64,000 nucleotides of DNA from contig CAJXZB010000003.1 of assembly GCA_913063405.1 (NCBI GenBank), positions 62,001-126,000 of the forward strand, in the 5' to 3' direction. Position 1 is the first letter of the stretch; every line of letters begins with the position of its first letter. Shown one piece after another: positions 1 to 9,695 of this stretch. This DNA is from an uncultured Ulvibacter sp. Its GTDB lineage: Bacteria; Bacteroidota; Bacteroidia; Flavobacteriales; Flavobacteriaceae. The notes below the pieces were generated by a model. It was given only the letters and a program-made list of their open reading frames with translations. It was not told the origin of the DNA and did not search any database. Position numbers and translations under genes: made by a program.

Positions 1-453
1 AAACGTCTCATCACCAATAGTCACTTGCTTTTCTTGCATCGCCTCTAGTAAGGCAGATTGTACTTTAGCAGGTGCACGGTTGATCTCATCTGCTAAAACA
101 AAATTAGCAAAGATGGGGCCCTTTTTTATGCTGAAATCGTTCACCTTCATATTATAAATGAGCGTTCCAACAACATCTGCAGGCAACAAATCTGGAGTAA
201 ACTGAATTCTACTAAAGCTTCCATGAACCGCTTTCGACAGCGTGTTAATGGCTAAGGTTTTTGCCAGACCAGGAACCCCTTCTAGTAAAATATGTCCTTG
301 TCCTAACAATCCAATCATCAATCTCTCCACCATGTGTTTCTGACCAATGATCACTTTATTTATCTCTAAAGAGAGAATGTCAATAAAGGCACTTTCCTTT
401 TCAATTTTTTCATTTAAGGCGCCAATATCTAAGGCAGTTGTTGTTTGTTCCAT
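1..453 (-). CDS. MoxR family AAA+ ATPase, C-terminal part beyond the window
   Basis: MoxR ATPases are AAA+ chaperone-like proteins that often help mature or activate metal- or VWA-domain proteins. The first 151 residues are visible. They show Walker A (GVPGLAKT, residues 59-66), the family stretch FTPDLLPADVVG (about 85-96), and Walker B with the following family motif (LADEINRAPAKVQSALLEAM, about 120-139). The reading frame is open to the window edge, so roughly the second half (sensor and lid domains) is missing. It starts with ATG and is divergent from the SDR gene. In Bacteroidota this gene usually leads a DUF58/VWA/BatD operon, which would lie to the left; that is inference. The family call is firm. 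Confidence 0.93.
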   Translation of the reverse strand, partial: MEQTTTALDIGALNEKIEKESAFIDILSLEINKVIIGQKHMVERLMIGLLGQGHILLEGVPGLAKTLAINTLSKAVHGSFSRIQFTPDLLPADVVGTLIYNMKVNDFSIKKGPIFANFVLADEINRAPAKVQSALLEAMQEKQVTIGDETF

Positions 454-653
454 ATTCTATTTCTTTCTATAAAAGCTATCGTATTATAAAGACGACGCAA
501 ATTGAAGATTTATTACTTAAAATCCTGTTAACAATTGGTTAAAAATATCACTAAAATAATGGGGTATGACAATTCATAATGCTTTCAATTTCCCTATTTT
601 TAAAATGAAGTTTCAAATATATTTTTCTTCAGAAAAAAAACAAAATAATTTTA

Positions 654-1409
654 ATGAAAAATAAAATCGCGTTAATTACTGGAGCAACTTCGGGCATTGG
701 AAAAGCAACAGCGGCACTCTTTGCCAAAAATGGTATACGTTTAATTCTTTGTGGAAGAAGACAAGAACGGCTTGAAGCAGTTGCTTCCGAATTGAAAAAA
801 CACACCGATGTGCACCTGCTAAACTTTGATGTTCGCGACAAAACATCGGTTTTTGAATTGCTGCAGAATTTACCGGAGGCCTTTTCAGAAATAGATATTC
901 TTATAAATAATGCAGGAAATGCCCACGGTTTGGATACCATTGCTGAAGGTAATCTTGATGACTGGGATGCTATGTTGGATATCAATGTAAAAGGACTTTT
1001 ATATGTGAGCAAGGCAATTCTTCCAAAAATGCTTGCTAAAAAAAGCGGACATATTATCAATATTGGCTCTACGGCTGGAAAGGAAGTATATCCAAAAGGA
1101 AACGTGTATTGCGCTAGTAAACACGCGGTAGATGCCATCAACCAAGGGATGCGCCTTGACCTCAACGGGAAAGGAATTAAAGTGGGTGCCATAAATCCAG
1201 GGCTGGTTGAAACAAAATTTAGTGAAGTACGTTTTAAAGGAGATAGCGATCGAGCCGGGAAAGTGTACCAAGGTTTTACACCACTACGCCCAGAAGATAT
1301 TGCAGATGTTATTTGGTTTGCTGTAACAAGGCCTCCACATGTGAATATCGCAGATCTCACCGTAATGTGCCTAGACCAGGCATCCTCAACTATCGTGAAT
1401 AAAGTATAA
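654..1409 (+). CDS. Short-chain dehydrogenase/reductase, YdfG-like
   Basis: A 251-residue classical SDR, a cytosolic NAD(P)-dependent oxidoreductase. The Rossmann glycine motif TGATSGIG lies at residues 9-16, NNAG at 85-88, and the catalytic Ser139, Tyr152 and Lys156 (YCASK) are all present. An Arg pair at 35-36, after the second beta strand, suggests NADP preference (inference). Sequence flavour is closest to the serine/3-hydroxy-acid dehydrogenase (YdfG) group, but the substrate cannot be read from sequence. The next gene begins 3 bases after its stop, so the two are probably co-transcribed. Confidence 0.9.
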   Translation: MKNKIALITGATSGIGKATAALFAKNGIRLILCGRRQERLEAVASELKKHTDVHLLNFDVRDKTSVFELLQNLPEAFSEIDILINNAGNAHGLDTIAEGNLDDWDAMLDINVKGLLYVSKAILPKMLAKKSGHIINIGSTAGKEVYPKGNVYCASKHAVDAINQGMRLDLNGKGIKVGAINPGLVETKFSEVRFKGDSDRAGKVYQGFTPLRPEDIADVIWFAVTRPPHVNIADLTVMCLDQASSTIVNKV

Positions 1410-1412
1410 ATT

Positions 1413-2549
1413 TTGATCAACAAACGCCTTCTTATCAAAAATCTTTTAGCTCACAACGATGAGAGTAGTTTCTATGATAAAAAACGAAAGATCGATCTAG
1501 GAAGCAAGGAAGGGAAAGCTAAGTTCTTAAAACACATTTGCGCTTTAAGTAATAGTAATCCAGCCAACAACTCGTTTATTGTGATTGGCGTGGAAGACGA
1601 AACCAACGAAATTACTGGGGTTGATTTCTTTGATGACAGCAAGATCCAAAACTTAATAAACGCCTACCTAACCAATGCACCACTCATTATATACGAGAAC
1701 GTTGCTTTTCCCAATCTTCCAGCGGACAAAGTAGTTGGGCTGGTTACCATAAGACCTCACGGAAAAATCACTTCCCTTCGGAAAAATATTTGGAAGTACT
1801 GGGGTGGTTCTATCTTTATGCGAGATGGCAGTATTTCGATGCCCAAGGATTTCGATATTGAGATAAAGGATGTGAATTCTGAAATCGTCCAGGCTATTGA
1901 AACCAAGGCTAAAAACAATATCGAGATGACCCTAGATGGGGTTATTGATTTTATAAATGAACGCCACAAAGATCTAGATTCACATTACAAAGTTTTTAAA
2001 GAACTCTTTGTGGTTTGCTGGGCTGGAAACACAAAGAAAGTGAAGGGTGAACTCTATTATTCGCGTGTGGATATCGAACTGATAAATGAGCAAGTGCGAC
2101 TATTTTATTCTGCTTTGGACGAGGTGAGCATTTCCTTTACTGAAGATGAATTTAAAATTACTGAATACGTTCATTTGGGGCTCAACAATCAATTTAGGTA
2201 CTATCCCTTGGAAGAAGTTCGGATTAGCTTTGAGGAAAATGGTTCGCATCAAATCGATACCGAGCTTGTTTTTGAAGCACCCCGTTTTAATAAAAAGACG
2301 TTACACCATATTTACAATACAAACAACTCGTTGGTTGAAAAACTAAAGAAAAATATTGAATTAACGCCTTCAGAAAAGAAAGACCTAAGGAGCCTTCCTG
2401 CCACTTATCTTATTTGTTTTTTAAATGACTTCCCCGACGCGAAAACGAAGCTATATGAGGCAAAACCCTTCCTTAAAAATTTTGATGAAGACAGCTACCA
2501 CTCCTATAAGGAATCTGTGCGGATACTAAGAAAAGTGAAGTATAACTAA
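1413..2549 (+). CDS. AlbA_2 (Schlafen-like) putative ATP-binding protein
   Basis: A 378-residue cytosolic protein. The first 130 residues have the AlbA_2/Schlafen-type look: FYDKKRKIDLGSKEGKAKFL, then SNSNPANNSFIVIGVED, which is the conserved substrate-facing segment of this domain, and a later GxIFMRDGS stretch. The rest is not recognised. The start is taken as TTG three bases after the SDR stop; no ATG occurs near the beginning of the conserved domain, and TTG starts are used elsewhere in the window. AlbA_2 domains occur in regulators and nucleic-acid-linked proteins; the role here is unknown. Confidence 0.75.
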   Translation: MINKRLLIKNLLAHNDESSFYDKKRKIDLGSKEGKAKFLKHICALSNSNPANNSFIVIGVEDETNEITGVDFFDDSKIQNLINAYLTNAPLIIYENVAFPNLPADKVVGLVTIRPHGKITSLRKNIWKYWGGSIFMRDGSISMPKDFDIEIKDVNSEIVQAIETKAKNNIEMTLDGVIDFINERHKDLDSHYKVFKELFVVCWAGNTKKVKGELYYSRVDIELINEQVRLFYSALDEVSISFTEDEFKITEYVHLGLNNQFRYYPLEEVRISFEENGSHQIDTELVFEAPRFNKKTLHHIYNTNNSLVEKLKKNIELTPSEKKDLRSLPATYLICFLNDFPDAKTKLYEAKPFLKNFDEDSYHSYKESVRILRKVKYN

Positions 2550-2582
2550 TTTTCGTATATTGAATAGTAAACCTTTCGAGTC

Positions 2583-3590
2583 ATGAAATTGTGGTTTGTA
2601 TTTAGTATTCTTTTTTTTTACCAGTATTACTTCATTTTCTCAATGTGAGATCAATTCATATAGAGGATAATTATATTGAAGATGCCTGGATCATGGTATT
2701 TCGTGATTTTATAAACAATACTGATCACCCTAATTATGATATCCCTTTTATAGATGCCCCGGAAACAGAACCATACCTGGAAAAACTGACAGCAGTTTAT
2801 GAAGAGTTTCCAAATAATCAAAGCGTTGATTCATTATTCAATATTTTTTCTATAAAGACAAATTCTTTTTTTCCAAAAATTGTTTCATTTGGCAAATTAA
2901 ACTTTTGGACTCCTGAGTCCAATACCTGGATCGAAGACTTTATTAATACAGGGATTTCAGGAGTTGCAGAGCTAGATCAATTAATGACAACGTATTAGTT
3001 TGAAATTATAAATGTTGGGGTTATTGATCCTGATGGTATTTTTATTATCGATTTAGCATCCCCAATGCCTTATTTAAACTACTTATGCTTTAATTGATGA
3101 TTTTGATGCAATAGATGGTGTAGAAAATGTTGAGGTGGGCTATCCAGATATTTTATATAACTATACAGGTATTCCTTTCGAAATTGCTAATGAAGAGGTG
3201 CGGGCGAGTAACATAACCTACTTTAACAATGAATTTATATTCTCATTACACACCGCGAATTGCTGGACAACATGTCAAATTGCTAAAGGATGGAGTGTTT
3301 CCATTTCAGAGGACTGTGACTTTATTTCCATTGAAGCCCTGGGCGTAGAGAATTTCAATAGGGATCGAATTTCGATACACCCAAATCCCGTTTCTAAAAC
3401 TTTATACCTTAAAAACCTGAATTCTGAAAGCTACACAGTTAAAATCTATTCCGTACAGGGACAACTTTTAAGATTTATTAATTTTTCCTCAGAAGAATTA
3501 AACGTGACCAACTTGAAAACTGGAATCTATTTTATAGAAATTACATCCTCTAAAGGGTCTAAGCAAGTGGAAAGATTTATTAAACTTTAG
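2583..3590 (+). pseudogene. Decayed secreted protein with T9SS sorting domain
   Basis: One gene broken by at least four lesions. It begins at an ATG with a signal-peptide-like stretch, but a run of nine T (2611-2619) throws the frame. The typical cleavage region SFSQC appears in the next frame, and the continuation (HIEDNYIEDAW) in the third. An in-frame TAG at 2996-2998 follows LMTTY, with sense coding (FEIINV) directly after it. Another single-base frameshift near 3080 separates MPYLNY from ALIDDFDAIDGVENVEV. The last part is open and ends with a type A T9SS sorting tail (SIHPNPVSKTLYLKN, later ending ERFIKL). The function of the parent protein is unknown. It converges with another decayed gene whose original stop lies 3 bases away. 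Confidence 0.85.
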
Positions 3591-3592
3591 GT

Positions 3593-4575
3593 CTATTCCT
3601 TTATCAATTTCTTACTCAAAATACCTTCCTATGTTTCAATCTTGACTAAAAAGACACTGCTTGTCATAGCACTTAAATCTATTTGATTCACACTTTCCTT
3701 TTCCTCAAGGACCAATCTTCCTACAAGATCAAATATGCTCACATTGTAAATCGCCAAATCACTTTCTATAATGAGTTTATTTTGAACCGGGTTTGGATAA
3801 ATGGAAACTCTATTTTCTAAATCGTTGTCCTCAACTCCTAGGATAGTTAGGTTTTCGTGCCAAACCAACTCCCTGCCTTGATTTGATAGAGCCGCAGACA
3901 ACACATCTAAATCGCCATCTCCATTAATGTCAAACAAGTAAACATAATTCTCGTATAATCCCAAAGGATCAATAATATGTTGGTTAGCAAAAGACCCCAA
4001 ACCATCAACATTCTCATACCAAGAAAGATACGAACTTCCATTAGAGTTGGTCAAAATATCCATATCACCATCTATATCACCTATAGCCTGTGCTCTAGAC
4101 TGAGAAATACTCGCGTTTATAACAATTCTAGTGCCAAACGTACCCAAACCATCTAAGTTTTCTATCCAGTACAATCCATTTCCGTTCGTAACACCCAATA
4201 CGATATCCATACCATCATCCCCATCCAAATCTGCAGCTGAGACTCCACCTGCAATTAATAGTCCAAAGTCTAATAATTGATTTACAAAGGTGCCATCGCC
4301 GAGATTGTGATGCCACTGTACTTCATCTGCATCAAAAAAACTAACCACCAAATCAATATGACCATCATTATTAAAATCTGCAGGACATAGAGAAAATGAT
4401 TGCCCCTTACCTTCTTGAATTGGAATAGCATCGCTAAATTCTCCCAATCCGTCTAAGTTTTCATACCAGGCAATTAAATCAAATGAGGCAACTACCACAT
4501 CCAAATCTCCGTCCTGATCAAAATCTGCTGTTCGTACCATTCTTATCGTACCAGCATCTTCCTTAATTATTTGAC
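3593..4575 (-). pseudogene. Decayed FG-GAP/VCBS-repeat T9SS protein, 5' truncated
   Basis: The open part holds about five FG-GAP/VCBS beta-propeller repeats, each with a calcium-loop-like DxDxDGDxD (DFDQDGDLD, DFNNDGHID, DLDGDDGMD, DINGDGDLD), followed by a T9SS type A tail beginning VSIYPNPVQNK. There is no signal peptide and the 5' part is missing. A TAG at 3629-3631 stops translation after VKIET, yet the frame continues as EGILSKKLIKE to a second stop at 3593. KLIKE-like endings are typical of these tails, so the TAG looks like a true nonsense mutation that removes the end of the secretion signal. Upstream of the first Met the same frame reads RQIIKEDAGTIR, consistent with an earlier repeat. 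Confidence 0.82.
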
Positions 4576-5425
4576 GTGGTCAGAACTGAGCATGAGTGGA
4601 AAATACATGGGATAGCTCCCAATATAGGGTTCATATAAAGCGGCAATAGTAGTTTGAGTATTAGAAAATCGATTACTAATATCATACTCAATAGTCTCAT
4701 GTATTCGTACTCCTTGTCCAATACTAAACGTACGAGGGCTGTCGCAACGCGTATATCCCATAAAATTGCGCACATCAGATTCAAAAATAATATAATCATC
4801 ACCTCCACAACCCCCGTTAGAACCAACATATTGACAAGTTGTTGTATTCAAATAATAGTATTCATTACCAGTTCTTCCAGCACAGTCACTATATGGTAAT
4901 CCATTAACCCAGCAATATTCAATATCAAATCTGGGCACGGCGGCAGTATCAACTACGTAATCCCCAGCAACATCGGCATTAAAATTCATATTGGTAATGT
5001 CTCTAGTTACACGCTCACAATTGGTCCCGTCAAAACCTGCCCAAGTATGCTCAAGATTAAAAGCATGTCCAATTTCATGGGGGAGAATATTGTTTGCTAA
5101 ATTGGATATCGGCATAATTAATCCATAGGGGTTATTTAACCAAGAAACCCCTCCAAAATCATGCGTGCCCGCTGGAACATACACATTGAATGTATCTGTC
5201 TTTCTGAAATCGTATAAAAATGCATGATGCAACATATCTTGATATTGACACCTACTTAAAATACTCCATCCATCAGGATCGACTGGTTCTACTTCTTGGC
5301 ACGATGCACCCTCCCATCGAACATCTGGAATTCCTGTAAAAATGTCGATGTGGTGTTTAACATAAAAACACAAAATAAAAGGAAAAAGGAAGCTCTTATC
5401 CCCCCAAAGGAAATAATGTCTTCAT
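4567..5425 (-). pseudogene. Truncated M43 (pappalysin-like) metalloprotease remnant
   Basis: The zinc site HEIGHAFNLEH and a downstream Met-turn candidate (VRNFMGYT) place this near the pappalysin/cytophagalysin M43 metzincins, which are secreted proteases. The usual Gly at the eighth position of the zinc motif is Asn. The fragment of about 268 residues lacks a propeptide. A possible signal peptide is visible upstream (ATG at 5425, then KSFLFPFILCFYV), but in a different frame across a run of six G, and it runs directly into mid-protein sequence, suggesting an internal deletion plus a frameshift. The C-terminus stops shortly after YEPYIGSYPMY and abuts the VCBS remnant in another frame. Best read as a remnant; a functional short protease is unlikely. 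Confidence 0.75.
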
Positions 5426-5575
5426 AAAAAAGTGCTTAAAAAATTAAATAAATATGTTTGATTACGATACATCGCACAGGGGAGTGATATTTAAATGTAC
5501 GAATTATTTACAACATCCATCCTAAAATATAAATTTTACTATCTTTAAACTTCATCATTTTTAAACACCCATCTT

Positions 5576-6712
5576 ATGAGCCTTTTTGATAAAATAAAAG
5601 AGAAATTAAGTCATGAATTTATTGATATTATTGAGTGGCTCGACTATACAGACGACACCATTTGCCATCGCTTTGAGCGCTACCAAAACGAGATAAAAAA
5701 CGAGGCACAACTTATTGTTCGTGAAGGACAAACGGCTGTTTTTATTAATGAAGGACAATTGGCAGATGTATTCACACCTGGAACCTATACTTTAAATACA
5801 CAAAACCTTCCTATTCTAGCCACGCTAAAAGGTTGGAAATATGGATTTAACAGTCCGTTTAAAGCTGAGGTGTATTTTGTAAATACCCACCTTTTTACAG
5901 ACGAAAAATGGGGAACCAAAAACCCAATTACCTTAAACGATGATCGTTTTGGGCTAGTAGAAATTCGCGCTTTCGGAACCTATGCCTTCAAAATAAATGA
6001 TGCTGGAAAGTTCATTGTCGATATTGTTGGAACAGATAATAATTTTACCAATTTCGAAATCAACGAGCATCTTAAGAGTTTAATTGCCACACGCTTTACA
6101 GATACGGTAGGTGAAGCAAATCTTCCTATCGAATTATACGCAGCGAACACTACGGAGCTTTCAGAAACTTGCCAAGAAGTAATGCAAACGGAATTTAACA
6201 GCGTTGGTATATCCTTGGAAAAGTTCTTTATTGAGAATGTTTCAATGCCCGAGGATCTTAAGAAGGAAATCTTTGAGTACAGTAGAATTGACAAACTCGA
6301 TTTGGACAAATTAACCAAATTCAAAACTGCAAAAGCTATTGAAGCAGCTGCCAAGAATGAAGGTGGAACAGCTGGTGCTGGAATGGGAATGGGAATGGGT
6401 TTTGTCCTTGCCCAACAAATGGGTGGCTTAATGAGTCCACAGATGGGTGGTCAAACCCAAATGCCTATGCAGCAAGGAGGGGTAATGCCTCCACCAATCC
6501 CTCAGGCTATTCAATATTTTTATGCGACAAATGGTCAGCAGGCTGGCCCTGTAGGGTTTGAACACCTTAAAGCACTGTTTGCCAATAGAACCATAAATAA
6601 AGATACACTTGTTTGGAAACAGGGAATGACGGGTTGGACTGCTCTGAATGAAGTGGAAGAACTTAAAGCCTTTTTAGGTGGAAATATGCCACCTCCATTG
6701 CCTGGAGCATAA
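5576..6712 (+). CDS. SPFH-domain protein (YdjI-like) with C-terminal GYF_2 domain
   Basis: A 378-residue protein of the virion-core-like SPFH group (Bacillus YdjI type), which is membrane- or aggregate-associated and linked to envelope stress. Residues about 1-245 are the SPFH-like part (VREGQTAVFINEGQLADVFTPG is typical). Next comes a Gly/Met/Gln-rich linker (about 265-300) with repeated GMGMG and QMGG segments. The last 65 or so residues form a GYF_2 domain (YFYATNGQQAGPVGFEHLKA, then WKQGMTGWTAL) and end PPPLPGA. It leads a cluster with a zinc-ribbon membrane protein and a phosphatase. Family assignment is good; the molecular role is not known. Confidence 0.88.
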   Translation: MSLFDKIKEKLSHEFIDIIEWLDYTDDTICHRFERYQNEIKNEAQLIVREGQTAVFINEGQLADVFTPGTYTLNTQNLPILATLKGWKYGFNSPFKAEVYFVNTHLFTDEKWGTKNPITLNDDRFGLVEIRAFGTYAFKINDAGKFIVDIVGTDNNFTNFEINEHLKSLIATRFTDTVGEANLPIELYAANTTELSETCQEVMQTEFNSVGISLEKFFIENVSMPEDLKKEIFEYSRIDKLDLDKLTKFKTAKAIEAAAKNEGGTAGAGMGMGMGFVLAQQMGGLMSPQMGGQTQMPMQQGGVMPPPIPQAIQYFYATNGQQAGPVGFEHLKALFANRTINKDTLVWKQGMTGWTALNEVEELKAFLGGNMPPPLPGA

Positions 6713-6741
6713 AAAGCTATTTGATCGAAATTATTTTGAGA

Positions 6742-6765
6742 TGTCACACCGAGCTTGTCGAAGTG
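6742..6765. repeat. Short dispersed repeat, GAGCTTGTCGAA type
   Basis: A 24-base segment containing GAGCTTGTCGAAGTG lies between the SPFH and zinc-ribbon genes. An 11-base core (AGCTTGTCGAA) recurs in reverse orientation near 56034-56044. I recognise this as a common interspersed palindrome-like sequence in Bacteroidota genomes; that is from memory and not checked here. Confidence 0.55.
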
Positions 6766-6786
6766 TTATTAAAAATCTAAAATTCA

Positions 6787-7875
6787 ATGAAGGATACCCC
6801 TGTCCAAAAGTCCTTACATAAAAAATCTTGTGTCAATTGTGGTGCAGAGTTGACCTATGCTCCAGGAACAAAGGAATTGAAGTGCAGCTACTGTGGGCAT
6901 ACAGAGGAGATAGCAACTTCAGAAAACGGCTTTGAAGAATTAGAGCTTAAGAAGTACCTTGATGAAATGGGGTCTCAATCACATAGCGAAGAGATTACCA
7001 TGCTGCATTGTAAAAACTGTGGTGCCAATCAGCATATAGAAGAAAACTACAAATCCTTACATTGTGTTTATTGTAGCATGCCACTAATTGTTGAAGACGC
7101 TTATAAAGAGGATTGGATTCTACCAGGAGCGGTTTTGCCGTTTGAGATAGACCAGAAAAAGGCACATCAAATTTTTAAGAAATGGGTGAATGGCCTTTGG
7201 TTTGCTCCAAATAATTTGAAGAAAGCGGCGATTGATCCTCAGAATACTAAAGGATTGTATTCTCCTTATTGGACGTTTGATGCACAATTGATGGGCAATT
7301 ATACAGGGCAACGCGGTGATTATTATTATGTGAGTGTCCCGTATACAGACAGTAAAGGAAAACGCGGTACACGTCAAGAACGTAGAACTCGATGGTCTCC
7401 AGTAAGCGGGACTATCAAAGGTTTTGTAGACGACACACTTATTAAGGCGTCCAAACAAAGGGCTGGTGTAATACCAAAAGCAGTGGCCCTTTGGAATTTA
7501 AAAACCCTTCAACCTTTTGACAGTAGTTTTTTAGCAGGTTTTGTAACCGAAAAATATACAATCTCATTAAAAGAAGGGCATCTTGCTTCAAATAAAGAAG
7601 CTAAGAAAATCGCTACTCGCTGGGCAATGCGCAATATTGGTGGCGACACCCAACGTGTTTCGGCTATTGATATGAAGTTACATGATGAAACCTTTAAACA
7701 TATTTTACTTCCTGTTTATGTGAGTGCTTATAAGTTTAATAGAAAGCGCTACAATTTTTTTGTGAACGGGCAGACAGGAACCTTGACCGGGGAACGACCT
7801 TATTCTTTCTGGAAAATATTCTTATTGATATTATCGGTTATTATTGTAATAGTCCTAATTCTATCGCTTTCTTAA
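6787..7875 (+). CDS. Zinc-ribbon membrane protein, YdjH-like
   Basis: A 362-residue protein with two N-terminal four-cysteine zinc ribbons. The first uses Cys15, Cys18, Cys33 and Cys36 (CVNC...CSYC); the second is CKNC...CVYC at about 75-100. A soluble middle region contains tandem Tyr residues (GDYYYVSVPY), and a single transmembrane helix lies at about 342-361 with almost no tail after it. Such proteins sit next to YdjI-type SPFH proteins in several bacteria. Annotations calling them helicase-like rest on the zinc ribbon only; no helicase motifs are visible. The next gene starts 1 base after its stop, indicating an operon. Confidence 0.8.
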   Translation: MKDTPVQKSLHKKSCVNCGAELTYAPGTKELKCSYCGHTEEIATSENGFEELELKKYLDEMGSQSHSEEITMLHCKNCGANQHIEENYKSLHCVYCSMPLIVEDAYKEDWILPGAVLPFEIDQKKAHQIFKKWVNGLWFAPNNLKKAAIDPQNTKGLYSPYWTFDAQLMGNYTGQRGDYYYVSVPYTDSKGKRGTRQERRTRWSPVSGTIKGFVDDTLIKASKQRAGVIPKAVALWNLKTLQPFDSSFLAGFVTEKYTISLKEGHLASNKEAKKIATRWAMRNIGGDTQRVSAIDMKLHDETFKHILLPVYVSAYKFNRKRYNFFVNGQTGTLTGERPYSFWKIFLLILSVIIVIVLILSLS

Positions 7876-7876
7876 A

Positions 7877-8605
7877 ATGCATAAAACCTACGTAATTGGA
7901 GATATACACGGTGGCCTAAAAGCCTTAAAACAAGTACTGGATTTGCTTCCAAAGGCCGAAGACGATCTGTTTATTTTTTTAGGTGATTATGTAGATGGTT
8001 GGAGCGAGGCTTCGGAAACAGTTTCTTTTTTGATTGATTTTTCTGAAGGGAATAATTGTGTTCTGTTACGGGGAAATCATGATGAATTGGTTTATACCTT
8101 CCTGAAGGGAAAAGAAAACAACACCATGTGGCTTGCTCACGGTGGGGAATCAAGCAAGAAAAGCTATGAGAATCTTTCCAAAGCAATACTAAAAGAACAC
8201 CTTAAGTTCTTCGAAAAGCTAAAAAATTATTACATAGACTCCAGCAATCGACTCTATCTGCACGCTGGATTCACAAATCAAAATGGACCTCAACATGAGT
8301 ACTTCCCGAACACCGTTTATTGGGACAGAACGCTTTGGGAAATGGCCTGCAGCCTAAATCCTTTGCTTGCAAAAACCGATACGAACTACCCGAAGCGCTT
8401 GCTACTTTTCAAGGAGATCTACATCGGTCATACCCCTGTCACTAGAATTGGTAAAACCAAACCCGTTAACCACGCCAATGTTTGGAACATTGATACGGGT
8501 GCGGCATTTAAAGGTCCTTTGTCTATAATTGATGCCAATACAAAAGAAGTTTGGCAAAGTGAACCCGTTTGGACTCTCTATCCAGAAGAAAAAGGAAGAA
8601 ACTAG
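7877..8605 (+). CDS. PPP-family metallophosphoesterase
   Basis: A 242-residue calcineurin-like phosphoesterase with the complete PPP signature: GDIHG (8-12), GDYVDG (36-41) and RGNHDE (65-70). Later His residues in LHAGF and IGHTP complete the dinuclear metal site. Substrates in this bacterial group are phosphoproteins (Ser/Thr) or diadenosine polyphosphates; the sequence does not decide. It is tightly linked to the SPFH and zinc-ribbon genes, so it may act on them or in the same envelope process (inference). Confidence 0.88.
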   Translation: MHKTYVIGDIHGGLKALKQVLDLLPKAEDDLFIFLGDYVDGWSEASETVSFLIDFSEGNNCVLLRGNHDELVYTFLKGKENNTMWLAHGGESSKKSYENLSKAILKEHLKFFEKLKNYYIDSSNRLYLHAGFTNQNGPQHEYFPNTVYWDRTLWEMACSLNPLLAKTDTNYPKRLLLFKEIYIGHTPVTRIGKTKPVNHANVWNIDTGAAFKGPLSIIDANTKEVWQSEPVWTLYPEEKGRN

Positions 8606-8683
8606 AACTTTTGAAGCTAAAAAAATAAGGTTCTTCCTATCTTTGAAGTTCAAAGCTATTTATAGCTGAACCTTGAAAAAACA

Positions 8684-9673
8684 ATGGCCTTAGAAAATAT
8701 CCGATTAGAAGTAATGAAGACGGTCGAGAAATCGATTGATAGCTTTGTAGATAAATATTTGATTCCGGTTGAAGATATTTGGCAGCCTTCAGACCTGTTA
8801 CCCGATTTACAACAAGAAAATTATATGGATGGTATCGCTCAAATTCGGGAAGAGGCCAAAGAATTAGGATATGATTTTTGGGTTGTACTAGTTGCCGATA
8901 TGGTTACCGAAGAAGCACTTCCCACATATGAGTCTTGGTTGATGGATATGGAAGGAGTGAGCCAACATGGTCAAGATGGGTGGTCTAAGTGGATTCGGCA
9001 TTGGACTGGGGAAGAGAATCGTCATGGTGATGCGCTAAATAAATATCTTTATTTATCTGGTCGGGTCGATATGCGAGAAATAGAAAAAACCACGCAGTAT
9101 CTTATTAGTGATGGCTTCGACATTGGAACTGGTAGAGATCCATATCGTAATTTTATTTATACAAGTTTTCAGGAATTGGCTACCAATATCTCTCATAAAC
9201 GCGTTGGGCAATTGGCAAAGAAAAAGGGGAATAAAATACTAAGTAAAATGTGCAATGTAATTGCGGGGGATGAAATGAGGCATCATTTAGCCTATCGAGA
9301 ATTTGTAAAGACTATTTTTGAATATGACCCTAGCGAGATGATGTTGGCCTTTCAATACATGATGAAGAAAAAAATTGTGATGCCCGCCCAGTTCTTACGT
9401 GAATCTGGTGAAGGAATTGCCTCTGCATTTGAAAATTTCTCTAATGCGGCTCAAAGGTTAGGGGTTTATACTACCTATGACTATATTGATATTCTTGATA
9501 AATTGAACGACTATTGGGAAATTGATAAAATGACTTCCCTAACAGACGAAGCAGAAAAAGCAAGAGATTATTTAATGAAATTACCTTCTCGAATGACAAG
9601 AATCGCTGAACGTATTTCTATACCGCAAGATCTCACTACATTTAAGTGGGTAGCGCCTAACGGTGTTATTTAA
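8684..9673 (+). CDS. Acyl-ACP desaturase (ferritin-like di-iron)
   Basis: A 329-residue soluble desaturase of the stearoyl-ACP delta-9 type. It introduces a cis double bond into acyl chains still bound to acyl carrier protein, using ferredoxin electrons and O2. The di-iron ligands are visible: a first Glu in VTEEALPTYES (about 76-77), EENRHGD (110-116), a middle Glu in FQELATNISH, and DEMRHHLAY. Length matches the bacterial family. It appears monocistronic: TATCTTTG, a good -7 box, lies 38 bases upstream. The likely role is membrane-fluidity adjustment. Confidence 0.92.
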   Translation: MALENIRLEVMKTVEKSIDSFVDKYLIPVEDIWQPSDLLPDLQQENYMDGIAQIREEAKELGYDFWVVLVADMVTEEALPTYESWLMDMEGVSQHGQDGWSKWIRHWTGEENRHGDALNKYLYLSGRVDMREIEKTTQYLISDGFDIGTGRDPYRNFIYTSFQELATNISHKRVGQLAKKKGNKILSKMCNVIAGDEMRHHLAYREFVKTIFEYDPSEMMLAFQYMMKKKIVMPAQFLRESGEGIASAFENFSNAAQRLGVYTTYDYIDILDKLNDYWEIDKMTSLTDEAEKARDYLMKLPSRMTRIAERISIPQDLTTFKWVAPNGVI

Positions 9674-9695
9674 GTCTTCAGAAAAAAACATAAAA

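Noticed and set aside
629-1438. Minus-strand open frame of 269 codons opposite the SDR gene
   Set aside because: It is the antisense shadow of a well-supported SDR gene, and its translation has no recognisable domain.
2611-2619. Programmed frameshifting at the T9 run
   Set aside because: The same gene has a stop codon and further frameshifts downstream, so simple decay explains it better.
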